Positions 33,406-41,789 of a DNA stretch of 64,000 bases are shown here, piece by piece (the stretch's first letter is position 1; each line of letters starts with the position of its first letter). The stretch comes from Pseudohoeflea suaedae (lineage in GTDB: Bacteria; Pseudomonadota; Alphaproteobacteria; Rhizobiales; Rhizobiaceae). Both the position numbers and the translations under genes were made by a program. The notes beneath the pieces are model-generated. The model made no database searches. It worked only from the letters and a program-made list of their open reading frames with translations, and was not told the origin of the DNA. The stretch spans positions 311,501 through 375,500 of the forward strand of contig NZ_SMSI01000003.1 of NCBI RefSeq assembly GCF_004354915.1, given 5' to 3'.

Positions 33406-33771
33406 TCAGGCGGCCGCGAGCATCTTGTTGACCTCGTTGACGAGGTCGCGGAGGTGGAAGGGCTTGGACAGAACCTTGGCGTCCGCCGGTGCCTTCGAAT
33501 CGGGGTTGAGGGCCACGGCCGCGAAGCCGGTGATGAACATCACCTTGAGGTCCGGGTCGAGCTCGGTGGCGCGGCGCGCCAGCTCGATACCGTCCATCTC
33601 GGGCATGACGATGTCGGTCAGAAGCAGAGTGAACGGCTCTTCGCGCAGCCGGTCATAGGCCGAGGCGCCGTTGTCGAAGGAGCGCACGTCGTAGCCGGCC
33701 TTTTCCAGTGCCTTGACCAGAAACCGGCGCATGTCGTTGTCATCTTCCGCGAGAAGGATTTTCGGTAGCAT
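33406..33771 (-). CDS. cpdR: Single-domain response regulator CpdR
   Basis: 121 residues, a stand-alone receiver domain. The acidic pocket AEDDND is at 8-13, the phosphorylated Asp53 lies in LLLTDIVMPEMDG, Thr in FITGF, and Lys in LSKPFH. CpdR primes the ClpXP protease for cell-cycle substrates and, with RcdA and PopA, for CtrA degradation; phosphorylation by the CckA-ChpT relay turns it off. RcdA is encoded 23 kb further on in this window. It lies between tRNA-Val and the N-formylglutamate amidohydrolase homologue, so the island inserted just downstream of it. Confidence 0.92.
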   Translation of the reverse strand: MLPKILLAEDDNDMRRFLVKALEKAGYDVRSFDNGASAYDRLREEPFTLLLTDIVMPEMDGIELARRATELDPDLKVMFITGFAAVALNPDSKAPADAKVLSKPFHLRDLVNEVNKMLAAA

Positions 33772-33986
33772 CCCGTCGAGACCCTTGATTCTTCTGATTA
33801 TGCATTTGATGCGAAACCGTGCATGAATCTGGTAAACATACGGTGAATTACCGACCAGAGAGAATTAACGGCCTGCGAACCATCGTCACCCTAGCACAGG
33901 CCGGAGCGGGCTGGACAGTCACTGGACAGTGATCATCCCAACTGGCAACATAACAGGGTAAATGAAGCGGCTTCAGCAGGTGCCGA

Positions 33987-34892
33987 ATGAAAGACGTCGA
34001 GGCCACGGTCCCATCCAGCCCTTGCGGCCACCCCTATTACGAGGTGATCCGTCCGGCGCGCCAGACCGAGCCCTTCGTGTTCAATTCGCCGCATTCCGGC
34101 CGGCTCTATAGCGATGATTTCCTCGCCGCCACCCGGCTCGACCGCAAGGGGATACGGCGCTCCGAGGACCATTATGTCGATCAGCTCTACGCGCCGGTGA
34201 CCGCTCTGGGCGCGCCGATGCTGAAGGCTCACTTTCCGCGCGCCTGGCTCGACGTCAACCGCGAGCCCTACGAGCTCGATCCGCGGATGTTCGATTCGCC
34301 GCTTCCCGCGCACGCCAATATCGGTTCGCTGCGCGTGGCCGGCGGACTGGGCACCATCCCGCGTCTGGTTGCGGAAAATACCGAGATCTACCGTGGGCGG
34401 CTGTCGGTCGCCGAAGGGCTCGCGCGGATCGAGCGGATCTACAGGCCCTATCACGCCTGCCTGCGGCGCCTGATTGCCCAGACCCATGTGAAATTCGGGA
34501 TCGCGGTCCTGATCGACTGTCATTCGATGCCGTCGGGACTGAAGGCTGCCGGGTCGAGTGTCCGGCCCGATTTCATCGTCGGCGACCGCTACGGTTCGAG
34601 CGCCGCGCATGATCTGTCACGCGCCGCGGTCGGCATCCTGTCGGGTCTGGGCTATGAGGTGGCGCGCAACAAGCCCTATGCGGGCGGCTTCATCACCGAA
34701 CATTACGGGCGGCCCGCGCGCGGCCTGCACGCCCTGCAGATCGAGATCAATCGCGGCCTCTATATCGACGAGAAGACCCTGGAGCCGACGCGCGGCTATC
34801 AGCAACTCCAGGGCGATCTCGCGCATTTCGCGGCAGAGATGATGGAATTCGTGCGCGACGAGATGGGCGACAACCTGCTTGCGGCCGAGTGA
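33987..34892 (+). CDS. N-formylglutamate amidohydrolase family protein
   Basis: 301 residues. Family motifs are FNSPHSGRLY near 32-41 (His metal ligand), RSEDHYVDQLY near 57-67, PRAWLDVNREPYELDP near 84-99 and LIDCHSMPSG near 173-182. The enzyme is a zinc-dependent amidohydrolase that releases formate and glutamate from N-formylglutamate or related amides. It is not in a histidine-utilisation operon here, so the true substrate is open. ATG at 33987 follows AGCAGG. Confidence 0.9.
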   Translation: MKDVEATVPSSPCGHPYYEVIRPARQTEPFVFNSPHSGRLYSDDFLAATRLDRKGIRRSEDHYVDQLYAPVTALGAPMLKAHFPRAWLDVNREPYELDPRMFDSPLPAHANIGSLRVAGGLGTIPRLVAENTEIYRGRLSVAEGLARIERIYRPYHACLRRLIAQTHVKFGIAVLIDCHSMPSGLKAAGSSVRPDFIVGDRYGSSAAHDLSRAAVGILSGLGYEVARNKPYAGGFITEHYGRPARGLHALQIEINRGLYIDEKTLEPTRGYQQLQGDLAHFAAEMMEFVRDEMGDNLLAAE

Positions 34893-34957
34893 ACCGGTCG
34901 ACACTTAGGTAAAGCAAGGTTCTAATTTCTCGAAACTCCATCGCCTTGAACAAGTGC

Positions 34958-35034
34958 AAAAAAAACCGCGCTCGGGAGCGCGGTCAAGTCTAGGGAGGAA
35001 ACGCCCAAGGAGGGCATTCACAGTCAAAGACTGT
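34958..35034 (-). ncRNA. mmgR: MmgR/alpha-r8 (suhB RNA) family small RNA
   Basis: The inferred transcript is about 77 nt. It starts with hairpin ACAGTC-TTT-GACTGT (35020-35034), then GCCC/GGGC (35003-35015), an unpaired UUUCCUCCCU (34992-35001), and ends in ACCGCGCT/AGCGCGGT with a run of eight U. The 10-nt motif, the length and the position beside an inositol-monophosphatase-family gene match the alphaproteobacterial suhB RNA family, whose Sinorhizobium member is MmgR, an Hfq-dependent regulator of storage-polymer metabolism. Hairpins and promoter are seen; the family match is from memory of the motif and context. Confidence 0.85.
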
Positions 35035-35040
35035 ATCTGT

Positions 35041-35069
35041 ACTTTAGTTGTGCGCCGCACAATAGTCAA
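35041..35069 (-). promoter_or_regulatory. sRNA promoter with embedded palindrome
   Basis: On the minus strand TTGACT (35064-35069) and TAAAGT (35041-35046) are 17 bases apart, giving a start near 35034. The spacer is almost wholly a 15-bp palindrome, TTGTGCGCCGCACAA (35048-35062), a good position for a repressor or MerR-like activator. Confidence 0.75.
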
Positions 35070-35201
35070 ACGGTTTTGCAAATTTTTTCCGCAGAACGAA
35101 GGTGTTGCCTTACGAATGGGCAGGGCTTTCGGGGGCGTAAGCCTTGACGCGAGGGTCCTGGCAATTTACCGCCTCGCACATTCAAGCCGGAGACCGGACC
35201 C

Positions 35202-35984
35202 TTGCTGCCAGACCTCGATTTTCTCGACGAACTCGCCGAAGCCTCGGCGCGCGAAACGCTTCCGCGATTCCGCATGGGGATAGATGTCGACAACAAATTG
35301 GCCGGTGATTTCGATCCGGTGACCGAAGCCGACCGGGCCGCCGAACGGGCGATCCGCGCGCTGATCAATGCGCGTTACCCCGATCACGGCATTCTGGGCG
35401 AGGAATACGGTGCGGAGGGCACCGACCGGGAATTCGTCTGGGTGATCGATCCGGTCGACGGCACGCGAGCCTTCATCTCCGGGCTTCCGGTCTGGGGCAC
35501 CTTGGTGGGGCTCTACCGGAACGGACGTGCGGTGATGGGCTTGATGGACCAGCCCTATATCGGAGATCGCTATGTCGGCGGGCCGGATGGAGCGTTTTCA
35601 CGCTTTCGGGGCGGTGACCGCAAGCCGATTGCCACGCGCAAGTCGGTGGCGCTTGAAGCCGCGACCATGATGACAACATCGCCATGGCTCTATGGCGAGG
35701 CCGATTTTCCGGCTCTCCGTGCGCTCGAAGCCGCCACGAAGCTGTCGCGCTATGGCTGCGATTGCTATGCTTTCGCGATGCTGGCTGCCGGCCATATCGA
35801 TATCTGTGTGGAATCCGGCCTGCAGGCCTACGACATTGCAGGGCTGATTGCGCCGATCGAACAGGCGGGCGGGATCGTGACCGACTGGCGTGGCGGCAGG
35901 CCCGAACAGGGCGGCAATGTGATTGCCTGCGGCTCGCGCGAACTTCACGCCGAGGCGCTGGACCTGATCAACCGCCCGCGCTGA
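35202..35984 (+). CDS. hisN: Inositol-monophosphatase-family phosphatase, HisN-like
   Basis: 260 residues. Metal-binding motifs of the family: GEEYGAEG near 66-73 (Glu), [15 protein letters not shown] near 80-94 (DPxDGT) and [12 protein letters not shown] near 207-218 (the late Asp). The form DPVDGTRAF with a short N-terminus is typical of alphaproteobacterial histidinol-phosphate phosphatase (HisN type), but substrate class cannot be fixed by eye. The start appears to be TTG at 35202 after GGAG; an ATG occurs only 25 codons in. Its 3' end overlaps the convergent hydrolase gene by 17 bases. Divergent from the MmgR-like sRNA. Confidence 0.85.
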   Translation: MLPDLDFLDELAEASARETLPRFRMGIDVDNKLAGDFDPVTEADRAAERAIRALINARYPDHGILGEEYGAEGTDREFVWVIDPVDGTRAFISGLPVWGTLVGLYRNGRAVMGLMDQPYIGDRYVGGPDGAFSRFRGGDRKPIATRKSVALEAATMMTTSPWLYGEADFPALRALEAATKLSRYGCDCYAFAMLAAGHIDICVESGLQAYDIAGLIAPIEQAGGIVTDWRGGRPEQGGNVIACGSRELHAEALDLINRPR

Positions 35985-37035
35985 CCGTCTCGCGCCCGAT
36001 TTCCGTTTCGGCTTCGTCCGAGGCTCGCCTGAGCAAGCGCTCAAGCGGCGGTTCCTCGTCGGGCAACAGAAACGCATCGATGGCGGCAAGCGTCTGGATC
36101 CGGTAGCGGTCGGCCTCTTGCAGAAGTTCGTGGCGCGCGCCGTCGATGGTCAGCATATGACCTGCGCGAAAGCGGTTGGCGACAGTTTCTATGGCGCGCT
36201 GGCTGACGATGGTGTCGGCGCCTGCGGCGATCAGCAAGGTCGGCACCTGTATGCGGTCGAGATGGCGCACGCGACCGACCGTCCTGATGGCCGAGAGCAT
36301 GGCCGCGATCCAGCGCGCTGTCGGCGGGCCGACGCGCAGGTCCGGCCAGGCTTCATAGATCTTCTGGTTGCGGCGGAAGCGGGCGGCGTCCGAGGTCAGC
36401 ACATTGCCTTCGAAGGGGCGCGGAAAGGCGTCGCGCTCGAAGGTGACCCAGCCGAGCCCGAGGATGGTGAGCATCCGGCACATGAAATGGATGACGCCGA
36501 CGCCGACGCGCTGGTTCGACAGTTCGAGGAAGGGCGCCAGACAGATCAGCCGGTCGATGCGGTTGGCGAGTGTGGGCGCGGCGGAGAGAGCGATCAGGCC
36601 GCCCATGGAATGGGCGACCATCAGGAAGGGCAGGCGGGTCTCCGGCAGTACGATGGTTTCGAGGAAGATCGACAGGTCGTCCTCGAAGTCGGAAAAGCGA
36701 TTCACATGACCCCGCAGCGGCCTCTTCAGCAGCCGGTCGGAGCCACCCTGGCCGCGCCAGTCGAACGTGGCGACCCAGAAGCCGAGGCCGGTGAAATGCC
36801 GGATCGTCTCGAAATATTTCTCGATATATTCGTTGCGGCCGTGAAGCAGCACGATGGTGCCCTTGGCGATCCGCGTCTCCGACTTGAAGACGGCATAGCG
36901 CAGCCTGCGCTTGTCCCGGGTCTCGAAATAGCCGACCACATGGTTCTCCGGCACCGGGTTGTCCGGTGTCGCGTGAAGGGTCGGCGCGGCCTCTTTCGCG
37001 TCGTCTGCGGGCTGATCTTTCGTGGCGGGTTCCAT
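35968..37035 (-). CDS. Alpha/beta hydrolase, lysophospholipase-like
   Basis: About 355 residues. [18 protein letters not shown] is the oxyanion region, [13 protein letters not shown] the following strand, [11 protein letters not shown] the nucleophile elbow (GxSxG with Ser), [13 protein letters not shown] the Asp region and [10 protein letters not shown] the catalytic His. This is the PldB/monoacylglycerol-lipase-like group. The N-terminal 30 residues are Pro/Ala/acid-rich. No signal peptide. The start is uncertain between 37035 and 37101, neither having a good ribosome site. Confidence 0.85.
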   Translation of the reverse strand: MEPATKDQPADDAKEAAPTLHATPDNPVPENHVVGYFETRDKRRLRYAVFKSETRIAKGTIVLLHGRNEYIEKYFETIRHFTGLGFWVATFDWRGQGGSDRLLKRPLRGHVNRFSDFEDDLSIFLETIVLPETRLPFLMVAHSMGGLIALSAAPTLANRIDRLICLAPFLELSNQRVGVGVIHFMCRMLTILGLGWVTFERDAFPRPFEGNVLTSDAARFRRNQKIYEAWPDLRVGPPTARWIAAMLSAIRTVGRVRHLDRIQVPTLLIAAGADTIVSQRAIETVANRFRAGHMLTIDGARHELLQEADRYRIQTLAAIDAFLLPDEEPPLERLLRRASDEAETEIGRETVSAGG

Positions 37036-37199
37036 GGACAGATCGATATTCGCTCGGGTGGCGCAGGTCAAAGAAAAAGACGCCTCAAGCCTTGCGGTCA
37101 TTCGTGCGGAACGGCGGTTTCACGGGGCGTCTCACGGCTCCGATTTTTACCTCTTGAACCGCCGATTTCGAATTCCCACATGATTTTTGCAGGCGCCAG

Positions 37200-37287
37200 A
37201 ACGGGTCTGCGGGTTCGAGGTGCCGCCGAAGATCGGGGCGCCGGACGAGCCGAACGTGAAAACCAAGTCGCTTCAAGGAGGACCATG
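37200..37287 (+). promoter_or_regulatory. Possible ROSE-type RNA thermometer before hsp20
   Basis: Just before the start codon, UCGCU (37268-37272) lies three bases from AAGGAGGA (37275-37282) and can pair with AGGA leaving its G bulged. This U-Y-G-C-U against AGGA layout is the hallmark of ROSE elements, which sit in front of rhizobial small heat-shock genes. I have not folded the upstream hairpins. Confidence 0.5.
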
Positions 37288-37752
37288 ATGCGTCACGTCG
37301 ATTTTGCACCCCTTTATCGTTCCACCGTCGGTTTCGACCGGCTTGCAAACATGCTCGACAGCCTGGCCCAGCCGGACCAGTCGCAGTCCTATCCGCCCTA
37401 TAATATCGAGCGGACGGGCGAGAATACCTACCGGATCACCATGGCGGTTGCCGGTTTCGAGGAAAGCGAGATTTCCATCGAAACCCGCGAGCACACGCTC
37501 ACCGTCAAGGGCGAGAAGGCCGACGAGAAGGAAAATGGCGATGCCGAATTCCTGTACCGCGGTATTGCCAAGCGCGCCTTCGAGCGCCGCTTCCAGCTCG
37601 CCGAGCATGTGGAAGCCAATGGCGCCTCGCTGAGGAACGGCCTGCTTCACATCGATCTCAAGCGCGAGATCCCGGAAGCCATGAAGCCGCGGAAGATCGC
37701 GATCACTTCGGAAGCCTCCAAGGCCAAGCAGATCGAGGCCACTGCCGCCTGA
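37288..37752 (+). CDS. Small heat-shock protein Hsp20 (IbpA-like)
   Basis: 154 residues. It starts [19 protein letters not shown], the usual N-terminus of rhizobial class A sHSPs. The alpha-crystallin domain runs from [20 protein letters not shown] to AERRFQ-type [20 protein letters not shown], and an IAI-like tail (PRKIAITSE) ends the protein. It is an ATP-independent holdase. ATG at 37288 is preferred over 37285 because AAGGAGGA sits 5 bases before it. A ROSE-like element precedes it and a terminator follows. Confidence 0.92.
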   Translation: MRHVDFAPLYRSTVGFDRLANMLDSLAQPDQSQSYPPYNIERTGENTYRITMAVAGFEESEISIETREHTLTVKGEKADEKENGDAEFLYRGIAKRAFERRFQLAEHVEANGASLRNGLLHIDLKREIPEAMKPRKIAITSEASKAKQIEATAA

Positions 37753-37796
37753 CGCCAGTGTGAAAGCCGCCTGAGCGGATCAACGACCTCCATCGA

Positions 37797-37827
37797 AGGG
37801 GCGTCCGGGCAGCCGGGCGTCCTTTTT
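37797..37827 (+). terminator. Terminator after hsp20
   Basis: AGGGGCGTCCGG (37797-37808) pairs with CCGGGCGTCCTT (37813-37824) through several G.U pairs around a GCAG loop, and is followed by TTT. It lies 45 bases after the hsp20 stop. Confidence 0.7.
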
Positions 37828-37837
37828 CGTTTCCGTA

Positions 37838-38440
37838 CTAGGCGGTTTGCGGGTGTGCAGATGTGCGTAGCGGCAGGCGGCTTGCCAGCAGTCCGTCAAT
37901 CGAGACAAGTCCCGCGCCCTTGAGGGTGAGATAGGCGAGAGGCATCAGCCACAGAAGTCGCTGGTCGAGAATGAGCGCATCCGGGAAACGGTCGAACAGC
38001 GCCCCGACAGTCTCCGGCTCCACCATGTGGACCATGATGTCCACCAGGGTCTGAACGGCGATGAAGACCATCATGCCGAGCGCCGCCATGCGGGTGAACA
38101 ATCCGGCGACGACGAGCAGGGGCAGAATGAATTCCGCATAGGTGCCGAGGGTGACGATCAGTCCCCAGGGGAAGAGGGCCACCTGATCGATGTCGCCACC
38201 GGCGGCTTCCACGGCGGGCAGGGCGATCTGGTAGTAGGCGCCAGGCGCGATCATGAAGAAGCCGAGAAAACCCTCGCCGACCTTGGTGAAAGCCGAATTG
38301 AGAAAATAGGCCCAGAGCACCGCAGCAAAGATGAAGCGTGCGAACAGGCCCAGAAACCAGCCGTTCGTCAATCTTTCGAGTGTGCCGAAGACGGTGTTGT
38401 GCAAACTCAGGACCCGGCGTGCGATGGGGGGCATGATCAT
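37838..38440 (-). CDS. DoxX-family membrane protein of the bufferin operon
   Basis: 200 residues with four or five hydrophobic segments (FIFAAVLWAYFLNSAF; FPWGLIVTLGTYAEFILPLL; LGMMVFIAVQTLVDIMV). FILPLLVVAGLFTRMAALG is typical of DoxX/SURF4-like proteins. Its ATG overlaps the stop of the DUF2063 gene as ATGA, making it the fourth gene of the DUF2282-DUF692-DUF2063-DoxX set. DoxX partners in such operons are thought to serve a redox step in peptide modification or export. A second Met two codons in could also start the protein. Confidence 0.88.
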   Translation of the reverse strand: MIMPPIARRVLSLHNTVFGTLERLTNGWFLGLFARFIFAAVLWAYFLNSAFTKVGEGFLGFFMIAPGAYYQIALPAVEAAGGDIDQVALFPWGLIVTLGTYAEFILPLLVVAGLFTRMAALGMMVFIAVQTLVDIMVHMVEPETVGALFDRFPDALILDQRLLWLMPLAYLTLKGAGLVSIDGLLASRLPLRTSAHPQTA

Positions 38441-39234
38441 TCTCCTCCGGTTGTGGTTTGGGCAGTCGAGAGCGCGGTGAAGGCGCCCGATTCAATGAGC
38501 GCGGCAATCGCGGCCGCGAGGTCGAAATGCCCGTCTGCCTCGGTCGCGCGTCCGGCGGCTGCTCCAAGTGGCTCGCCGTGGAGAAGCGAGCGGAAAAATG
38601 TGCCGCCAGCGCGATCCAGAGCGCGGAGCTCGACAGCGGCGTCGGGCCGCGTGACGAGGGCGGTCTCCGGGGTGTCGGGCTTGATGCCGGCAAGAGAGGC
38701 GCCTGCACGCGAGCGCATCGTGATCGCAACGATCGCATGGTCGCTTTCAACGATCCGCGTTGCCGGGTGGGCGGTAAAAACCAGCTCGCCAAGCTGCGCC
38801 GGTTCGATCGCCGCCAGGGCGTCGAAGCCGAGCGGAACGGCATCTGCCGCGTGAAACGCATCCAGCCAGGCCCGCTCGAGCCGCGCCACGTCGGGCAGGT
38901 AGGCATATTTCCTGAGCGGGTCCAGCCCGGCAATGAAGTCCGGGAAATCGCGACCATACTCGAACAGAAGGGGGGAGCCGGGCGGGAAGGCTCTCACGAA
39001 TTTTCCAGCGATATGGCCGAAATTGTTCCGGCCCACGAGCGTCCTGATTGCCGGGAAGATATCGCCGAGTGCATTGACCAGGCTGACGACGACATTGTTG
39101 CGGTAGACCGCGAAACGTTTCTCCGCCTTCTTGCCGCGCGGGCCGGTCACACCCACCGGCAGCGGGATATCCGGGTCCAGCAGGGCGGAACCGAAAGCCC
39201 AATTGATGTCGGTCTGGGGCGCGGAAACCATCAT
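38437..39234 (-). CDS. bufC: DUF2063 protein, partner of the DUF692 enzyme (BufC/HvfC-like)
   Basis: 265 residues from MMVSAPQTDI; GGAG stands 5 bases before the ATG at 39234. The N-terminal half has the DUF2063 pattern RFAVYRNNVVVSLVNALGDI, then FPAIRTLVG and KYAYLPDVARLERAWLDAFH. These proteins form heterodimers with DUF692 oxygenases and recognise the precursor peptide. It starts 2 bases after the DUF692 gene stop and overlaps the DoxX gene by 4 bases. Confidence 0.88.
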   Translation of the reverse strand: MMVSAPQTDINWAFGSALLDPDIPLPVGVTGPRGKKAEKRFAVYRNNVVVSLVNALGDIFPAIRTLVGRNNFGHIAGKFVRAFPPGSPLLFEYGRDFPDFIAGLDPLRKYAYLPDVARLERAWLDAFHAADAVPLGFDALAAIEPAQLGELVFTAHPATRIVESDHAIVAITMRSRAGASLAGIKPDTPETALVTRPDAAVELRALDRAGGTFFRSLLHGEPLGAAAGRATEADGHFDLAAAIAALIESGAFTALSTAQTTTGGE

Positions 39235-39236
39235 TC

Positions 39237-40166
39237 TCACTCCGCCGCGTGGCGCCGGCCGAGCCAGGCGCTCGCGTCGTGGCGCGAGAGGATCTCGTTG
39301 GCCAGATGGGCCTCGCGCCGCAGCACCGGCCATTCCGGCACGTCATTGTCCCATTCGACCAGTGTCGGCAGCGGTCCGGCCTGGGCTATCACCACTTCGT
39401 AGAGCTGCCAGACTTCCTCGCAGACCGGGCGGTCATGGGCGTCGATCAGCAGCCTGTCGCCCTCGTCGTCGGTGTCCTCGGCGTGGCCGGCGAGATGAAT
39501 TTCCTCGACCAGCTCGAGCGGAAAATCCTTGAGATAGGACATCGGCTTCCAGCCGTGGTTGACCGCGGAGACAAGGACATTGTTGACGTCGAGAAGCAGG
39601 CCGCAACCGGCGCGGCGGGCAATCTCGGCAATGAAGTCGGTCTCGCTCATGGTCGACTGTTCGAACGCGACATAGGTCGAGGGATTTTCGAGCAGGATCG
39701 CGCGGCCGAGGCGGGTCTGAACCTGATCGATGTGTTCGACGACCCTGTCGAGCGTCTGCCTGTTATAGGGCAGCGGCAGAAGGTCGTTGTAATAGTGATC
39801 GGTATGGGTGGACCAGGCGAGATGCTCGGAGATCATTGCCGGCTCGTAGCGCTCGACGACGCGGGCGAGGCGCTCGAGATGGGCGGGGGCGAGGCCGCGT
39901 TCCGCACCGATCGACAGGCCGACGCCATGGACGGACAGCGCAAAGCGTTCGCGGATTGCCGCCAGCGCACGATGGGCGGGGCCGCCGTCGCCCATGTAGT
40001 TCTCGGCGTGGACTTCCAGAAAGCCGATGCGGAAATCATCCGCCAGGATGGCATCCACATGCTCGGGCTTGAGGCCCGCCCCCGCACGTGGCGGGAGCGG
40101 CAGGTTCGGGAAGCGCGATGCAGCCGCCGGCAATTGCCGCATGGTCGAAGGGGAGTGTTCGCTCAT
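39237..40166 (-). CDS. bufB: DUF692 multinuclear-iron enzyme (BufB/MbnB/TglH family)
   Basis: 309 residues, a TIM-barrel-type DUF692 protein. Metal-ligand motifs visible in order: [74 protein letters not shown]. The family uses an iron cluster to convert cysteines of a small precursor into oxazolone/thioamide or thiooxazole groups. The precursor is the DUF2282 protein encoded just upstream. ATG at 40166 has GAGGAG about 9 bases before it; the longer upstream frame is composition noise. Confidence 0.93.
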   Translation of the reverse strand: MSEHSPSTMRQLPAAASRFPNLPLPPRAGAGLKPEHVDAILADDFRIGFLEVHAENYMGDGGPAHRALAAIRERFALSVHGVGLSIGAERGLAPAHLERLARVVERYEPAMISEHLAWSTHTDHYYNDLLPLPYNRQTLDRVVEHIDQVQTRLGRAILLENPSTYVAFEQSTMSETDFIAEIARRAGCGLLLDVNNVLVSAVNHGWKPMSYLKDFPLELVEEIHLAGHAEDTDDEGDRLLIDAHDRPVCEEVWQLYEVVIAQAGPLPTLVEWDNDVPEWPVLRREAHLANEILSRHDASAWLGRRHAAE

Positions 40167-40218
40167 TGTCTGGTCTCCTCGCGCTGTTTCGGTGTCCGGT
40201 CCGTCCGGCAGGGGCCGA

Positions 40219-40527
40219 TCAGGCCGGGACGTCGCGGGTGAGCGGCTCGAGCGAGCCCATGCGGCCGTCGGGCAGTTCCATCGAGGCGCAGGTGCCTTCC
40301 TCGACATACTTCCAGGCGTTGCCCTGGTAATCGACCTTCGAGGTGCCGGCGCAGGTGGTGCCGGGGCCGGCCGCGCAGTCGTTCTTGCCCGCCATGGAGA
40401 CGCCGTAGCACTTTTCCTTGCCGGCAGCGCTTGCGCCGGATGTCGATGCGACGAGCGTCGTGCCGGAAAGGGCCATGGCAACCGCGCCAGCCAGTGCCGA
40501 TGCGCCGATAAATGTTTTCTGGGTCAT
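40219..40527 (-). CDS. bufA1: DUF2282 bufferin-type metallophore precursor (BufA1-like)
   Basis: 102 residues with a Sec signal peptide ([19 protein letters not shown], cleavage near ASA-AGKEK). The mature part has exactly four cysteines ([29 protein letters not shown]), the layout of bufferin 1/Gig/Hvf peptides, which become ribosomally made, periplasmic, copper-buffering metallophores after modification by the DUF692-DUF2063 pair. ATG at 40527 follows AGGAGA. It is the first gene of the four-gene operon and sits under a long inverted repeat that may control it. Confidence 0.88.
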   Translation of the reverse strand: MTQKTFIGASALAGAVAMALSGTTLVASTSGASAAGKEKCYGVSMAGKNDCAAGPGTTCAGTSKVDYQGNAWKYVEEGTCASMELPDGRMGSLEPLTRDVPA

Positions 40528-40613
40528 GCTGTTCTCCTGTTTTGCTGAGTGCCGCACCGCGTGGCCGGCTGAGGAGAACCTGAAGAAAACTGCAGTAAAG
40601 TGGAAATCAACGA

Positions 40614-40667
40614 GGCGTTATTGCCTGTCAACTTGCGGTGAGGGGGGAGACAGCTTGCAATAACGCC
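40614..40667. promoter_or_regulatory. Long inverted repeat upstream of the bufferin operon
   Basis: GGCGTTATTGC (40614-40624) and its exact inverse GCAATAACGCC (40657-40667) enclose 32 bases with inner CTGTC/GACAG arms. It lies 87-140 bases before the bufA1 start, so it is either a 5'-leader structure or a promoter-proximal operator. It is not followed by a U-run. Confidence 0.65.
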
Positions 40668-40675
40668 GGTGTGAG

Positions 40676-40702
40676 AAAGGAGTGAGCGACGCCCACTCCT
40701 TT
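40676..40702 (-). terminator. Terminator of the threonine aldolase gene
   Basis: AAAGGAGTG (40676-40684) and CACTCCTTT (40694-40702) form a 9-bp hairpin with a 9-base loop; on the minus strand it runs into TTTCTC, 41 bases after the aldolase stop. Confidence 0.65.
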
Positions 40703-40742
40703 ATATTGGAGTAATATTTGAATGCCGGGGAAATCCGGCCAA

Positions 40743-41789
40743 TCAGCCGAGCAGATCGGCAAATCGGTCGATATCGGTCTCGCTGGTGGCGAAGCTGGTG
40801 ACGAGGCGGATCAGCGTCTCGTCCGGGGCGGGGCCATTCTCCATGCCTTTTGGGACAGGCCAGTCATAAAAGCGTGCGCCCTTTTCCTGCGCTGCGGCGG
40901 CGGTGGTGGCCTTGAGAATTGCAAAGACCTCGTTTGTCTGGCCATTCCAAGCAAGCCGTGCCTTCGATGAGGCGGCGATCGCCTCGCGCAGGCGGCTCGC
41001 CATGGCGTTGGAATGGCCCGCGAGTTCGAGCCAGAGGCCGTTTTCGAGATAGGCGGCGAACTGGGCGGCGATGAAGCGGCTCTTGGAGAAGAGATGGGCA
41101 CCACGCTTGCGGATGAAGGGAACCTGCCGGGCCATTTCCGGATCGAAGAAGACCAGGGCCTCCGCACACCAGCAGCCGTTCTTGGTGCCGCCGAAGGAGA
41201 CGATGTCGACGCCGCGATCGACGGTCATCTTCGCCGGTGTCGAGTTGAGTGCGACCATGGCGTTGGCAAAACGCGCACCGTCCATGTGCAGCGGCAGGTT
41301 CTTTTCCTTCGCCACCGCAGAAATCGCCTCGATCTCGTCGTGGCTGTAAACGGTTCCGATCTCGGTTGCCTGTGTGATGGTGACGGCAGCCGGCTGGCCG
41401 TGATGGACGAATTGTGCCGGGTAGCGCGCGATCTGGGCGCGCAGCGCCTCCGGTGACATCTTGCCGGCCGGCCCGTCGACGGGGGCGAGGCGCAGTTGGG
41501 AAAAGAATTCGGGCGCGCCGCACTCGTCCTCGATCACATGCGCCTGGTTGTGGCAGAAGGCCACGCCGCCTGGCTTTGCGACGCTTGCAAGGCCGATCGA
41601 ATTGGCGGCGGTTCCCGTGCCGACGAAGAAGACCGCGACCTCCCGTTCGAAGATCTGGTTGAAGGTCGCCTCCACCTGGCGATCGAGATCGCCGGTGCCG
41701 TAGGCCGCCGAGAACCCGGTTGCGTGCCGGGTCAGGGCTTCGGATATGGCCGGGTGGGCGCCGGCCCAGTTGTCGGACGTGAAGATCAT
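40743..41789 (-). CDS. ltaE: Low-specificity L-threonine aldolase
   Basis: 348 residues, a fold-type I PLP enzyme. MIFTSDNWAGAHP opens the protein, EREVAVFFVGTGTAAN is the cofactor phosphate region, LHMDGARFANAM holds the ring-contact Asp and SFGGTKNGCW the PLP lysine. It cleaves threonine/allo-threonine to glycine and acetaldehyde. It is a monocistronic unit: a hairpin terminator follows, and 530 bases of spacer separate it from gltB. Normal length. Confidence 0.93.
   Translation of the reverse strand: MIFTSDNWAGAHPAISEALTRHATGFSAAYGTGDLDRQVEATFNQIFEREVAVFFVGTGTAANSIGLASVAKPGGVAFCHNQAHVIEDECGAPEFFSQLRLAPVDGPAGKMSPEALRAQIARYPAQFVHHGQPAAVTITQATEIGTVYSHDEIEAISAVAKEKNLPLHMDGARFANAMVALNSTPAKMTVDRGVDIVSFGGTKNGCWCAEALVFFDPEMARQVPFIRKRGAHLFSKSRFIAAQFAAYLENGLWLELAGHSNAMASRLREAIAASSKARLAWNGQTNEVFAILKATTAAAAQEKGARFYDWPVPKGMENGPAPDETLIRLVTSFATSETDIDRFADLLG

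Noticed and set aside
33772..33986. CtrA box upstream of cpdR
   Set aside because: Only isolated TTAA half-sites occur; no TTAA-N7-TTAA.
36118..37287. Long N-terminal extension of the hsp20 frame
   Set aside because: The extension is antisense to the alpha/beta hydrolase and has no protein-like composition; Hsp20 starts after its ribosome site at 37288.
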